Positions 34,446 to 43,204 of a stretch of 51,633 nt of DNA are shown piece by piece. The notes beneath the pieces are model-generated. The model saw only the letters and a list, made by a program, of their open reading frames with translations. It had not been told where the DNA came from and made no database searches. Source of the DNA: Alphaproteobacteria bacterium (GTDB taxonomy: Bacteria; Pseudomonadota; Alphaproteobacteria; CAAHEQ01; UBA3637); the NCBI GenBank assembly GCA_017647405.1, contig JAGCKR010000068.1, forward strand, positions 1 through 51,633, read 5' to 3'. Positions within the stretch are counted from its first letter, which is position 1. Each line of letters opens with the position of its first letter. The position numbers and the translations under genes were made by a program.

Positions 34446-37253
34446 TTATGCCTCCTCATCTTCCTCATTCAGCCATTCTTTTTCGCGACTGAGCAACGCA
34501 TAGTCATTATATACAACTTTATCCGGTCTTGGAGAAGCAATATAAGGCGTTTCTTCTTTTCTGAACCTGTTTAAAATTTCTTTAACGCCGGTATAGGCTT
34601 CTTCAATTAAATCCGAAACTTCTTTTTTGGATCGTTTAGAGGGGATTGAAATTTTTTCGGCACCGGATTTTTTCCCATTAATATGCCAATAAGTCATCTC
34701 AATATCTTTTGTTTCAGTTAAGTTTTTAAATCCTTTTTCTTTCAAAATAACAGCCTCTAAGGTCATTTGGGGCGATAACCCTGATTCAACTTCGCTGCTG
34801 GAAGGCGGTGTGCCTGTTTTATAGTCAATAATTTCATAGACATTCCCTTTTAAAGAATCAATTCGATCTGCTTTTGCCGTTAATTTGAAGGAGGATCCAT
34901 CTTGCAATTCAAATGTTATTTCTCCGGTTTCTTCTGGGGATACAAAAAGGGTTTTTGAACTTCTTTCTTTTTGTTCATTTGAAATAAATGTGGAAACTTT
35001 ATCTATTTTTTCTTCATAAAATGCTAAACTGGATTCATTAAATCCTTTTTCCTTTAACAGAGAAATAATCCTTTCTTTTAAGGCATCGGCCGGAATATTT
35101 AAATAGTCTTTTTTAAAGAATTCTTCTATTGCCTCATGCAGTGCAGACCCATAAACCAAATTTTCCTGCAACTCATCAATATCCGCCAATGGTCTTAATT
35201 TCAGAATATATTTTGCATAAACCGCATAGGGATTTTTCATCAATAATTCAATGTTTGTTGCCGATAATTCAGTTGGTCTTGCCAAAACCGGTGGTGTTGG
35301 GGCAGGGCGTTCCATTTTCTCAATTTTATCGGTTTTATCCAATAATCTGGCGTAATCAGGTGTTTTAATATCCCATTTAATATCACTGGCATTTAAAACG
35401 GCTTCCATTCTTGAAATAAAGCGTGACGGAATGGTTTGAGAGCCGTCAGATTTAACCGATCTTGTTAAATAAACTTCCGGACTTAAAAAACAATGAGCAA
35501 AATCCATACTTTGAGAAGCAATTTTATTTTCAATTGCCGGTAATTTTAATGATTTGCGCATGCCTCTTGAAAGCCATGGTCCCATATCAGAAAGCATGGG
35601 AAATGATCCTTCGTTTAATCCGGCAATTATGCAAACATCCGGATGCGTTAATCGAGCTTCAATCGGACCAAGAATATCTAATCTTTGATGCATCCCATAT
35701 CTGGCACGAACACTAATTCCAGATAAAAACAGTTCAATAATGTTTGGATAATCACTCGGACGTATTAATCCGAATTTTGAACTATGTTCTTTCAGTTCGA
35801 TAAAAAGTTTATATGCTTCTTGTCCGGCTTGTGTTTCCCATAAGCGTTCAACACCTGTTTTATCAGCACTGGTGGCTAATTCTTCGGCTATTTTTAAATG
35901 CTCATCCAATATTTTTTCAAATTCGATGGGATTGTTTTGTTCAAAAAAAGAATAAAAATCATCTAATTTTGTGTTTAATGCCATTTGAAAGGGGTGTTTT
36001 TCTTTTCGAGCCGTTTTTTCCTCTTTTTTCACTTCTTTTCGAAAATCAGTTGGCATTTTGCCATCAGCACTTAAAGGATGCTTTAAAAGTGAGAGAAGGG
36101 GGCTGGACGATTTTAAATCTTTTCCAAGGGCGGCGATTAAAGATAAATAAACACCAACAGGCGTGTGATGCAACGGTGTTCCGGCAGAATCATCCAATTC
36201 AACCCCCCAACGCTTCATTTCCAAAATAACGCGTCTGGCCAGCATTCTGTCATTTGTAACAAGCGCAGCGGTTTTTAACGGCGTTTCAAGTGTTTCTCTT
36301 AATATAAGAGCGATTGTTAATGCTTCTTCATTAATATTTTCGCAATCAATTCGGATGACGTTATTTAAAACGGTGTCATCTAAATTTAAGGTGCGCCATT
36401 CATCTACCTGATCCGCCGGTCTTAATGCTTCGATTATAAATTCTTCTCTTGCTGAAAATTCACCAGAAAGATTTTCAACTTCTTGAGGATAAAGGTTAAG
36501 CTTTGATAACAATCTTTTAAAAGAACAATGATAATGATTATCATCAATCGCTGATAAATCATTTGTTGTTAATTCGGTATTCAATCCTTGTAATAAAATC
36601 AGCGCGTTATCTAATTTGCTTAATTCATTAATTAATCGTATAACCGCCGGAATGGCACCATCAAAACCGGCCATAATGATTTGATTTTGAGGCGGATGGG
36701 CTTGGATCTTTCTGATATAAGCATTAATTAAACGGATCTTTCTGTCTTGTACATCGATAACGCCTTTTTCCTTTAATAAAGCCGGCCAAACCGTTTGAAT
36801 GATATCTAAAAAATCAACAGTTTCATGCCAATGCTTTGCTAAATCCATATCGGGAACCAACTTATCAAGATCATCAAAAGAGGCTTCATATTGATAAAAT
36901 TCATCTAATAATCCACTGAGACTGACAGCAATAGTTAAGGCATGATCAAATGTTTCCACATTGGGCTTTTTTTGACAGAGCCTTGTTAATAAAATCAGTC
37001 GTTCGATATTTGAAATGGCAGGGGGTATATCTTCTTCTAATACCTCAATATCATAAAGCGGTGTTAATTTGGGTAATAAAAGAGGCGTGTGCTCGCATTT
37101 TTTAACAAAGGTATCTTTAACCGTTTTGACCGCACGCTTGGTTGGTAAAATAATTTCCATTTTTGCCATATCAAAAGGATTTTTTGTTTGTTTCAAAACA
37201 AAATCAACCAATTTTAAGGCAAAATCATCTGCTAAATTAAGTGTATAAATCAT
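34446..37253 (-). CDS. addB: double-strand break repair nuclease AddB
   Basis: A 935-residue partner of AddA. The N-terminal half is a degenerate helicase-like region with LPTKRAVKTVKDTF and IMAGFDGAIPAVI; the middle has VCIIAGLNEGSFP; the C-terminal PD-(D/E)XK nuclease has VYEIIDYKTGTPPSS near residue 805-815 and Glu-containing helices. I see no iron-sulphur Cys set typical of Bacillus AddB, as expected for the alphaproteobacterial form. It overlaps the murU stop codon by one base and abuts addA. Confidence 0.94.
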   Translation of the reverse strand: MIYTLNLADDFALKLVDFVLKQTKNPFDMAKMEIILPTKRAVKTVKDTFVKKCEHTPLLLPKLTPLYDIEVLEEDIPPAISNIERLILLTRLCQKKPNVETFDHALTIAVSLSGLLDEFYQYEASFDDLDKLVPDMDLAKHWHETVDFLDIIQTVWPALLKEKGVIDVQDRKIRLINAYIRKIQAHPPQNQIIMAGFDGAIPAVIRLINELSKLDNALILLQGLNTELTTNDLSAIDDNHYHCSFKRLLSKLNLYPQEVENLSGEFSAREEFIIEALRPADQVDEWRTLNLDDTVLNNVIRIDCENINEEALTIALILRETLETPLKTAALVTNDRMLARRVILEMKRWGVELDDSAGTPLHHTPVGVYLSLIAALGKDLKSSSPLLSLLKHPLSADGKMPTDFRKEVKKEEKTARKEKHPFQMALNTKLDDFYSFFEQNNPIEFEKILDEHLKIAEELATSADKTGVERLWETQAGQEAYKLFIELKEHSSKFGLIRPSDYPNIIELFLSGISVRARYGMHQRLDILGPIEARLTHPDVCIIAGLNEGSFPMLSDMGPWLSRGMRKSLKLPAIENKIASQSMDFAHCFLSPEVYLTRSVKSDGSQTIPSRFISRMEAVLNASDIKWDIKTPDYARLLDKTDKIEKMERPAPTPPVLARPTELSATNIELLMKNPYAVYAKYILKLRPLADIDELQENLVYGSALHEAIEEFFKKDYLNIPADALKERIISLLKEKGFNESSLAFYEEKIDKVSTFISNEQKERSSKTLFVSPEETGEITFELQDGSSFKLTAKADRIDSLKGNVYEIIDYKTGTPPSSSEVESGLSPQMTLEAVILKEKGFKNLTETKDIEMTYWHINGKKSGAEKISIPSKRSKKEVSDLIEEAYTGVKEILNRFRKEETPYIASPRPDKVVYNDYALLSREKEWLNEEDEEA

Positions 37254-37978
37254 TAATTGTCCTTAAAAAAACAATTTTCTGTTTCTTCAACTGCCTCAGG
37301 CGTTCCAACATGAAACCATCTACCGTCAAAAACAATGTGTGCTAATCGGCCTTTATTTTGCGCTTCATCATAAAGATCTCTTAATGAAAAAAAGTTTGGT
37401 AAAGCAGTTTTGAAAATACGCGGATGCAAAATTTGAATACCCATAAATAAATATGGAATGTTTGTTTCCCCTTCTTTTTTGCGCCTTGGTTTATCGTTTT
37501 CAATAAAGTAGTTTCCATCAGGAACATCACCAAATGCTTGTTTCATTGGAACAAGTGCTAATAAAATATCCATGTTATCGGGATCCCAAGCCGCTTGAAG
37601 TTGCGATAAAACGCTTAAAGTCGGTTCATCCCATAACGGATCGGCATTTAAAACGAAAAAACCATTTTCCCCGTGATTGTTTATTAAAAAGGGAAGGGCG
37701 TTTTTTACGCCACCGCCTGTTTCAAGAGCCTCGTTCTCATCGGAAAAGGTAAAAGCAAGATTTGTAAATTTCAATGCTTCTTTTTTAATCATATCCCCTT
37801 TATAACAGGTGTTAATGACAACATTTTTAATCCCTTGTTTTTCAACTTTTTCAAGGATATGTCCTAGCAATGTATTTCCACAAACAGTAATCAGCGGTTT
37901 AGGCTTATCATCGGTTAAATGCTTCATTCTTGTGCCTCTACCGGCAGCTAAAATCATAACTGTTTGAACTGTATTCAT
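37253..37978 (-). CDS. murU: nucleotidyltransferase, MurNAc-1-phosphate uridylyltransferase type
   Basis: A 241-residue cytoplasmic nucleotidyltransferase. The N-terminal MILAAGRGTRMKHLTDDKPKPLI signature binds the nucleotide, and FVLNADPLWDEP supplies the metal-binding Asp. In the AmgK/MurU pathway it joins MurNAc-1-phosphate to UTP, giving UDP-MurNAc and bypassing de novo synthesis, the step blocked by fosfomycin. The assignment of substrate rests on adjacency to the kinase gene three bases upstream and on the conserved order tsaE-amgK-murU-addB. Confidence 0.88.
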   Translation of the reverse strand: MNTVQTVMILAAGRGTRMKHLTDDKPKPLITVCGNTLLGHILEKVEKQGIKNVVINTCYKGDMIKKEALKFTNLAFTFSDENEALETGGGVKNALPFLINNHGENGFFVLNADPLWDEPTLSVLSQLQAAWDPDNMDILLALVPMKQAFGDVPDGNYFIENDKPRRKKEGETNIPYLFMGIQILHPRIFKTALPNFFSLRDLYDEAQNKGRLAHIVFDGRWFHVGTPEAVEETENCFFKDN

Positions 37979-37981
37979 TTT

Positions 37982-38980
37982 TTAATCCTCTTGAAATGGG
38001 ACTTTTGAACGGATTTCTTGTGGAACATGTTTATCAAGCCAATTTTTATAATCTGTTAATAGCGGATTATTTAAATGTTTTTCAAGTAATGACCAAACAA
38101 ACGGAATGTGTTTTAAATATCTGTTTTTATGATCTCTGACAAAAAGGCGCACAAAGATGCCGATTACCTTTGTGTGGCGTTGAACTGCCATCAATGGGTA
38201 TGATTCTTTAAATGCCGGTGTATCAAATTCCGGTAATTCCTTGAAATATAAATCAAGCATTTCTTCTTGAATTTTGGGATCTACTTTTCGTCTGGCATCT
38301 TCTAATAATGAGGCTAAATCATAGGTGACGGGACCAAATCTTGCATCTTGAAAGTCAAGCAATCCGCATTCCCCTTTTTTGGTAATCATTAAATTATCAA
38401 CGTGATAATCAAGCAACACCAATGTATTTGGAACTTTTTTGATTTTTTCATAAAGAGTTTTCCAAATTTCCTCAAATTCTGCCATGTCATCAGCGGTTAA
38501 TTCTTTTTTCACAACATATTTTATATACCAGAGGGGCAGGAGTGAAGCTTCAAAAAACATCAAATCCCAATCATATTCTTTAAGCCCTTGATTAATTGAA
38601 ACATTTTTTTGCAGATGAATTAAGGATTGAATGGCTTGTTTATAAAGATTTGTTTCATCATATCCTTTATTGATTAATTTTGTAAACGTATCATCTCCAA
38701 AATCTTCTAAAAGCAAAAAACCATTTTCAAGATCACGATGAAAAATATGTGGCACTTTTAAGCCGATATTTTCCAATAATTCGTCAACAAAAACAAACTG
38801 AGCCGGATTTTCTTTACCGACAGGGGCATTCATTAATACCATTGTTTCACCAGTTTCTTTTTCAAGCCTGTCATACCACCTAAATGAAGCATCATGGGCT
38901 AATAAGCTTTTTTTAGCCATATCCCAACCGCTTGTTTTTAAAAATTTTTCAAGTGCATTCTCAGTTCCGGCTACAGTCAT
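37982..38980 (-). CDS. amgK: anomeric MurNAc/GlcNAc kinase (aminoglycoside phosphotransferase fold)
   Basis: A 332-residue APH-family kinase. It has a phosphate-binding region with ETMVLMNAP, the hinge GFLLLEDFGDDTF, the catalytic loop VLLDYHVDNLMI (usual HxDxxxxN variant, Asp in DYHVDN) and LLDFQDARFGPVTYDLASLL, the metal-binding D-F-Q-D. In AmgK this phosphorylates MurNAc at C1 during wall recycling. GAGGAG precedes the ATG, and the gene sits three bases after tsaE. A plain aminoglycoside kinase role is unlikely given the context. Confidence 0.87.
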   Translation of the reverse strand: MTVAGTENALEKFLKTSGWDMAKKSLLAHDASFRWYDRLEKETGETMVLMNAPVGKENPAQFVFVDELLENIGLKVPHIFHRDLENGFLLLEDFGDDTFTKLINKGYDETNLYKQAIQSLIHLQKNVSINQGLKEYDWDLMFFEASLLPLWYIKYVVKKELTADDMAEFEEIWKTLYEKIKKVPNTLVLLDYHVDNLMITKKGECGLLDFQDARFGPVTYDLASLLEDARRKVDPKIQEEMLDLYFKELPEFDTPAFKESYPLMAVQRHTKVIGIFVRLFVRDHKNRYLKHIPFVWSLLEKHLNNPLLTDYKNWLDKHVPQEIRSKVPFQED

Positions 38981-38983
38981 AGT

Positions 38984-39400
38984 TTACTCCTCAACAGTGA
39001 TTAATCTTGATTGATCTTCTTGAATCAATATAGTGATTTTTATAGCATTTTTAGGTAATAGATATCCAATTTTTTCCGGCCATTCGATCAATGAAACGCC
39101 ATCAATAAAAGCATCTTCAATCCCTATTTCAAATGCCTCTTCTTCCTTTTTTAATCGATACATATCAAAATGATAAATATCAAAATCTTTTGATTCATAT
39201 GTTTGTAAAATAGTAAACGTCGGGCTTGGAACATCTTGAACAAGCGGGCATAAAGATTGAATAAACCCACGGCAAAAAGCGCTTTTTCCGGCTCCTAACG
39301 TTCCATAAAGAGCAAAAACCATCCCTGGCGTTGCTGTTTTTGCCAGTTGAGCAGCGATTTTGAATGTTTCTTCTTCTGTTTTTGAAATAAATTGTTTCAT
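38984..39400 (-). CDS. tsaE: tRNA t6A biosynthesis ATPase TsaE
   Basis: A 138-residue P-loop protein with Walker A GTLGAGKS (33-40), the PSPTFTILQTYE switch region and IEWPEKIGYLLP. TsaE activates the TsaD-TsaB complex in making threonylcarbamoyladenosine at tRNA position 37. It starts the minus-strand run tsaE-amgK-murU-addB-addA. GGGAG lies upstream of the ATG. TsaD is encoded separately at 42099-43136. Confidence 0.94.
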   Translation of the reverse strand: MKQFISKTEEETFKIAAQLAKTATPGMVFALYGTLGAGKSAFCRGFIQSLCPLVQDVPSPTFTILQTYESKDFDIYHFDMYRLKKEEEAFEIGIEDAFIDGVSLIEWPEKIGYLLPKNAIKITILIQEDQSRLITVEE

Positions 39401-39437
39401 TCTTAACTCCCAAATATCGGTTTATTCATCTTAAATG

Positions 39438-39472
39438 AAAAAAAGACAAAAAAGCAAGCTTTTTTGTCTTTT
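39438..39472 (-). terminator. terminator of secB
   Basis: Near-perfect inverted repeat: AAAAGACAAAAAAGC and GCTTTTTTGTCTTTT around an AA centre; on the minus strand it is followed by a T-run. It isolates secB from the tsaE run. Confidence 0.8.
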
Positions 39473-39489
39473 CTCTTCGAAAAATAAAA

Positions 39490-39975
39490 TTATTTATCTG
39501 CCTTTTCTGCCTCAGCTTCTTTTTGGGCTTGTAACTGTTGAATTTTAGCCTGATAAAGACCGGCAAAATCAATCGGATTAATTTGAAGTGGTGGAAGTCC
39601 AGCTTCTCTTGTTGTGTTCGAAACAATTGAACGAACATAAGGGAATAATAAGTGTGGAATTTCAACCAATAAAACCGGTTCAACATGTTCTTGAGGAACA
39701 TTTAATGTGACCAAAGCTCCATAAGTTAAATCACAAATAAAAACAGGTTTTTTAGTATCAACCGTTTGAGCGGCCGCTTTTGCATTTAATTCAACGGTAA
39801 AAATATTTTCTTGATTTGTTTTGCTGACTTGAATATCAACATTTACACTGATTTCAGGGGCAGCAGTAATTTCCGTTAACACTTGTGGCATTCCCGGTGC
39901 TTCAAATGATAAATCCTTAATATATTGAGCATTTACTTGAATGCTTGGTATATTTTGCGTCTCGTTTTTTGTCAT
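39490..39975 (-). CDS. secB: protein-export chaperone SecB
   Basis: A 161-residue cytoplasmic tetrameric chaperone that keeps preproteins unfolded and hands them to SecA. Characteristic segments are AQYIKDLSFEAPGMPQVL near the start, ISVNVDIQV, and LLVEIPHLLFPYVRSIVSN, followed by GLPPLQINPIDFAGLY, the typical end of the core. The ATG at 39975 follows AGAGGA; an upstream in-frame ATG at 40005 adds ten residues not found in SecB. The gene is divergent from the Tim44-like gene, as in many Alphaproteobacteria. Confidence 0.96.
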   Translation of the reverse strand: MTKNETQNIPSIQVNAQYIKDLSFEAPGMPQVLTEITAAPEISVNVDIQVSKTNQENIFTVELNAKAAAQTVDTKKPVFICDLTYGALVTLNVPQEHVEPVLLVEIPHLLFPYVRSIVSNTTREAGLPPLQINPIDFAGLYQAKIQQLQAQKEAEAEKADK

Positions 39976-40007
39976 TTTTAAAATTCCTCTTGAAATAAAG
40001 TACAATT

Positions 40008-40036
40008 TTGAGTTATATTACAATAATGTTTATACG
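40008..40036 (+). promoter_or_regulatory. promoter of the Tim44-mltA-smr-tsaD run
   Basis: TTGAGT (40008-40013), 17-base spacer, TATACG (40031-40036), within the 92-base divergent region upstream of the ATG at 40068. Confidence 0.4.
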
Positions 40037-40067
40037 CGCGTTTTTTTAAGTTGTAAAGGAAAAATCT

Positions 40068-40664
40068 ATGTCTGTTGAAAATATTATTTTGTTTGGTATT
40101 GTAATTGTTTTAGGAATTATGTTGTTCAGATCTTCTGAAAAACCGACTTCGAGCAGAAGAAAAACGGGGCAATTCTCTGGGAAAATCAGATTTATCTCAG
40201 AACAAACCGGTGAAGTTATTGAAATGAATTTAATTGATCAAAGTAAAAAATCCGTTAAAGAGTTTAGTGAAGAAACTTTTTTGGCGAATGCAAAACTTGC
40301 CTTTCAATTAATTACAGACGCGTTTACAAAAGGAGATATTTCCAGCCTTAAAAAACTTTTAATTCCAGAACTTTATGCTGTTTTTGAAAAAGAAGTTATG
40401 GAAAGAAAAGAAAAAAAACACAGTGTTGATTTTTCACTTATTTGTTTTGATTCAGTTAAAATTCTTAATAAATCTTTATCCAAGGAAGAGGTAACGGTTC
40501 AATTCATTACGGAACAAATCAATTTATTAAAAGATGCTGAAGGAAAGGTAATTGAAGGGGACGAAATGACTGTTGCAACCGTAACAGATACCTGGACATT
40601 TAAAAGAAAAAATAAAACAAAATGGGTTGTTAGTGCAACAAAAAGCGGAGCTGTCTATGGCTAA
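40068..40664 (+). CDS. Tim44-like domain inner-membrane protein (TimA-like)
   Basis: A 198-residue protein with an N-terminal membrane helix (IILFGIVIVLGIMLF), a short basic linker, and from about residue 65 a Tim44-like domain (FLANAKLAFQLITDAFTKGD, then LKKLLIPELYAVFEKEVMER, and a C-terminal VTDTWTFKRK strand). The mitochondrial counterpart docks the import motor at the inner membrane; the alphaproteobacterial protein is membrane-bound with no settled role. It is divergent from secB and overlaps mltA by eight bases, the classical arrangement. Confidence 0.9.
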   Translation: MSVENIILFGIVIVLGIMLFRSSEKPTSSRRKTGQFSGKIRFISEQTGEVIEMNLIDQSKKSVKEFSEETFLANAKLAFQLITDAFTKGDISSLKKLLIPELYAVFEKEVMERKEKKHSVDFSLICFDSVKILNKSLSKEEVTVQFITEQINLLKDAEGKVIEGDEMTVATVTDTWTFKRKNKTKWVVSATKSGAVYG

Positions 40665-41691
40665 AAATATTTCGTTTGCAAGTATTCTTCTTTTTTCAGC
40701 GTCGTTAATTATAACGGGATGTACGGCAACCAACTCTTTATCCCAAGGACGTTCTTTTAAATTAAAACAGGTTTCTTTTTCAGAGTTAAACGGTTGGGAA
40801 GAAGATAATTTTAAAGAAGTTATTCCCGGTATGATTTCTTCTTGTAAAAATCCGATAAAGATGTTTTCAAAATTTTGTAAAACTTTACCGAATTATAGGT
40901 ATGCTTCTTCTGATGAAATCAAAGCATATTTTGAAAAAACACTTCAACCGTATCAGGTGATATCTTATGGTAATAAGACAGGAACAATCACCGGATATTA
41001 CGAAGCTGAATTAACAGGAACCAGATATAGAACAAGTTCAACCCAAATACCAATTTATGGCCTTCCAAAAGGGTATAAAAACGGCAAAAAATATCCGGTT
41101 CGTGAAGATATTGAAGAAGAGGGGATTGATGCGCCGATTATTGCTTGGGCAGATGATCCGGTTGAATTGTTTATTTTGCATATTCAAGGGTCCGGTCGTT
41201 TAATCACACCGGAAGGAGAGATAAAATTAGGTTATGCCGGAAATAATTCCCGGCCGTTTAAAAAGCTTAGTCAGATTCTAAAAGATAATGATATTGATTA
41301 TCTTTCCTCTTATTCCATGCCGTCTATGAAAAAATGGCTACAAGCCAACCCTCAAAAAGCAAAAGAACTTTTGGCAAAAAATCCACGCTTTATCTTTTTT
41401 AAGGAAACAAAAGGGGAGTCACCATACGGGGCTGCCGGCGTTGTTTTAACGCCAAGAAGATCTGTGGCTGTTGATAAAAACTTTATTCCGTTAAATACCC
41501 CGATGTGGTTAAACACAAAAGATCCGGATGGATATAATATCCAAAAACTTGTGATTGCGCAAGATATTGGAAGTGCTATTAAAGGTGGTATCAGAGCGGA
41601 TTATTTTTGGGGTCATGGCCCTGTTGCTTTTGAAAAAGCCGGCAGAATGAAAAGCACCGGTTCTTATTACCTTTTATTACCGAAAGATTAA
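40657..41691 (+). CDS. mltA: membrane-bound lytic murein transglycosylase A
   Basis: A 344-residue lipoprotein that cleaves the MurNAc-GlcNAc bond of peptidoglycan, forming 1,6-anhydroMurNAc. Signal peptide with lipobox IITGC (Cys at about 22); MltA domain with TGYYEAELTGTR and LHIQGSGRLI; C-terminal 3D domain with LNTPMWLNTKD and the catalytic Asp in VIAQDIGSAIKGGIRADYFWG. The ATG at 40657 overlaps the Tim44 stop and gives a complete signal peptide; the in-frame ATG at 40627 would not. It is followed by smr after six bases. Confidence 0.94.
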   Translation: MAKNISFASILLFSASLIITGCTATNSLSQGRSFKLKQVSFSELNGWEEDNFKEVIPGMISSCKNPIKMFSKFCKTLPNYRYASSDEIKAYFEKTLQPYQVISYGNKTGTITGYYEAELTGTRYRTSSTQIPIYGLPKGYKNGKKYPVREDIEEEGIDAPIIAWADDPVELFILHIQGSGRLITPEGEIKLGYAGNNSRPFKKLSQILKDNDIDYLSSYSMPSMKKWLQANPQKAKELLAKNPRFIFFKETKGESPYGAAGVVLTPRRSVAVDKNFIPLNTPMWLNTKDPDGYNIQKLVIAQDIGSAIKGGIRADYFWGHGPVAFEKAGRMKSTGSYYLLLPKD

Positions 41692-41697
41692 AATTAA

Positions 41698-42117
41698 ATG
41701 ACCGAAGAGGATTTAGCGTATTGGTCTGCTTTTATTAGCTCAATAAAACCTTTAAAAACAAAAAAAGGAATTGAGAAAGTAAAACCCGTTTTAAAAGAAC
41801 GGTTAAAAATAAAACCAAGGCCTGAAAAAAAGCTTTCTTTTATTCTTGATTTACATGGGTTAACTCTTCAGGAAGCGCATGTAACGGTTTTAAAATTTAT
41901 AACGCTTCACTTTTCTTTATCCTCAAAATCAATTTTGATTATTACTGGAAAAGGTTTAAAAGGGGAAGGGAAAATAAAAAAAGAAATATCTTTATGGCTT
42001 GAAACGCCTAAATTTAAAGAAAAAATATCAAAGTATGAAATGGAAAATGATGGTGGCGCCATCCGTGTCTATTTAAAAAAAGAGAAGGAACAAAAAAAGT
42101 GTCGACAGAAAAAATAA
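41698..42117 (+). CDS. Smr/MutS2-domain protein
   Basis: A 139-residue protein with a basic N-terminus and an Smr domain from about residue 48: FILDLHGLTLQEAHVTVLKF, IIITGKGLKGEGKIK (GKG motif) and GAIRVYLKK. Smr domains are small nuclease or nucleic-acid-binding modules; the DxH of LDLHG is kept. The protein is the usual companion of mltA in Alphaproteobacteria. It overlaps tsaD by 19 bases. Confidence 0.92.
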   Translation: MTEEDLAYWSAFISSIKPLKTKKGIEKVKPVLKERLKIKPRPEKKLSFILDLHGLTLQEAHVTVLKFITLHFSLSSKSILIITGKGLKGEGKIKKEISLWLETPKFKEKISKYEMENDGGAIRVYLKKEKEQKKCRQKK

Positions 42118-43136
42118 TTTTAGGGATTGAAAGCAGTTGTGATGAAACGGCTTGCGCCCTTGTAAATGACAAAAAGGAAATTTTGGCCTCTATTGTTTGG
42201 TCTCAATATGATGAACACCGCAGATTTGGTGGTGTTGTTCCAGAAATTGCCGCTCGTGCACATCTTGAAAAATGCGATTTGTTGATTAATGAGTTAATGA
42301 AAAAAGCAAATAAAACATTTAAAGATTTATCTGGTATTGCGGTTGCCGGTGGCCCTGGTCTTATTGGCGGTGTGTTAGTTGGTGTTATGACGGCAAAAAC
42401 AATCGCTTTATCCCATAATTTACCTTTTATAGCCGTTAATCATTTAGAAGGACATTCCTTAACGGCCAGATTATCACATCCAGTTCAGTTTCCTTATCTT
42501 CTTTTATTAACTTCCGGTGGACATTGTCAAGTTTTGATTGTTGAAGAGGTCGGCAAATATAAGAAACTTGGAGGAACAATAGATGATTCTGCCGGAGAAG
42601 CCTTTGATAAAGTGGCTAAAATGCTTCAAATCGGATATCCGGGTGGGCCTAACGTTGAAAAACAGGCAAAAGACGGTGATGCTAAAAAGTTTAAGTTCCC
42701 AGTGCCAATGAAAGGGCGTGAAGGTTGTGATTTTTCATTTTCCGGATTGAAAACAGCGGTTCGTGTGGCTATTGAAAAATTGGAAAATATAACGGATCAA
42801 GATAAAAAAGATATTTGTGCCTCATTTCAATCAGCTGTGGTTAAACAGATGGAAGATCGTTTAACACATGCCATTGAAATCTTTAAAAAAGAATATCCAA
42901 ATGCGAAAGATATGGTTGTTGCCGGTGGTGTAGCTGCCAATTTAGCGGTTCGCAACATGATTCAATCTTTAGCTGATAAAAATGATCTTATTTTTTCGGC
43001 GCCACCGATTGGATTATGCACGGATAATGGTGTTATGATTGCTTGGGCCGGAATGGAAAGATTTTTGAAAGGTAAACAAGATTCCTTTGATTTTAAAGCT
43101 CGTCCTCGTTGGCCATTAGACACAATGGATAATTAA
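42099..43136 (+). CDS. tsaD: tRNA threonylcarbamoyltransferase TsaD
   Basis: A 345-residue ASKHA-fold enzyme that transfers the threonylcarbamoyl group to A37 of ANN-decoding tRNAs. The start is GTG at 42099, giving the canonical N-terminus ILGIESSCDETA. Iron ligands His115 and His119 lie in NHLEGH, GGPGLIGGVLVG and TSGGHCQVLIVE form the nucleotide pocket, and GLCTDNGVMIAW carries the C-terminal Asp ligand. It ends the plus-strand run; a palindrome-promoter unit begins at its last base. Confidence 0.97.
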   Translation: MSTEKIILGIESSCDETACALVNDKKEILASIVWSQYDEHRRFGGVVPEIAARAHLEKCDLLINELMKKANKTFKDLSGIAVAGGPGLIGGVLVGVMTAKTIALSHNLPFIAVNHLEGHSLTARLSHPVQFPYLLLLTSGGHCQVLIVEEVGKYKKLGGTIDDSAGEAFDKVAKMLQIGYPGGPNVEKQAKDGDAKKFKFPVPMKGREGCDFSFSGLKTAVRVAIEKLENITDQDKKDICASFQSAVVKQMEDRLTHAIEIFKKEYPNAKDMVVAGGVAANLAVRNMIQSLADKNDLIFSAPPIGLCTDNGVMIAWAGMERFLKGKQDSFDFKARPRWPLDTMDN

Positions 43137-43156
43137 TATTGACAAAATGTCAATAT
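43136..43156. promoter_or_regulatory. 21-base perfect palindrome over the -35 box, operator-like
   Basis: Arms ATATTGACA (43136-43144) and TGTCAATAT (43148-43156) around AAA. The left arm contains the TTGACA of the promoter at 43139-43168. There is no T-run, so a terminator role is unlikely. Confidence 0.5.
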
Positions 43157-43168
43157 CCTTGTTATATA
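43139..43168 (+). promoter_or_regulatory. promoter of the ankyrin-like gene and trxA
   Basis: TTGACA (43139-43144), 18-base spacer, TATATA (43163-43168), followed by GGAGGAAGAG before the ATG at 43205. Confidence 0.55.
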
Positions 43169-43204
43169 TAAATCAGAGTTTCATAAATGGAGGAAGAGAT
43201 ATTT

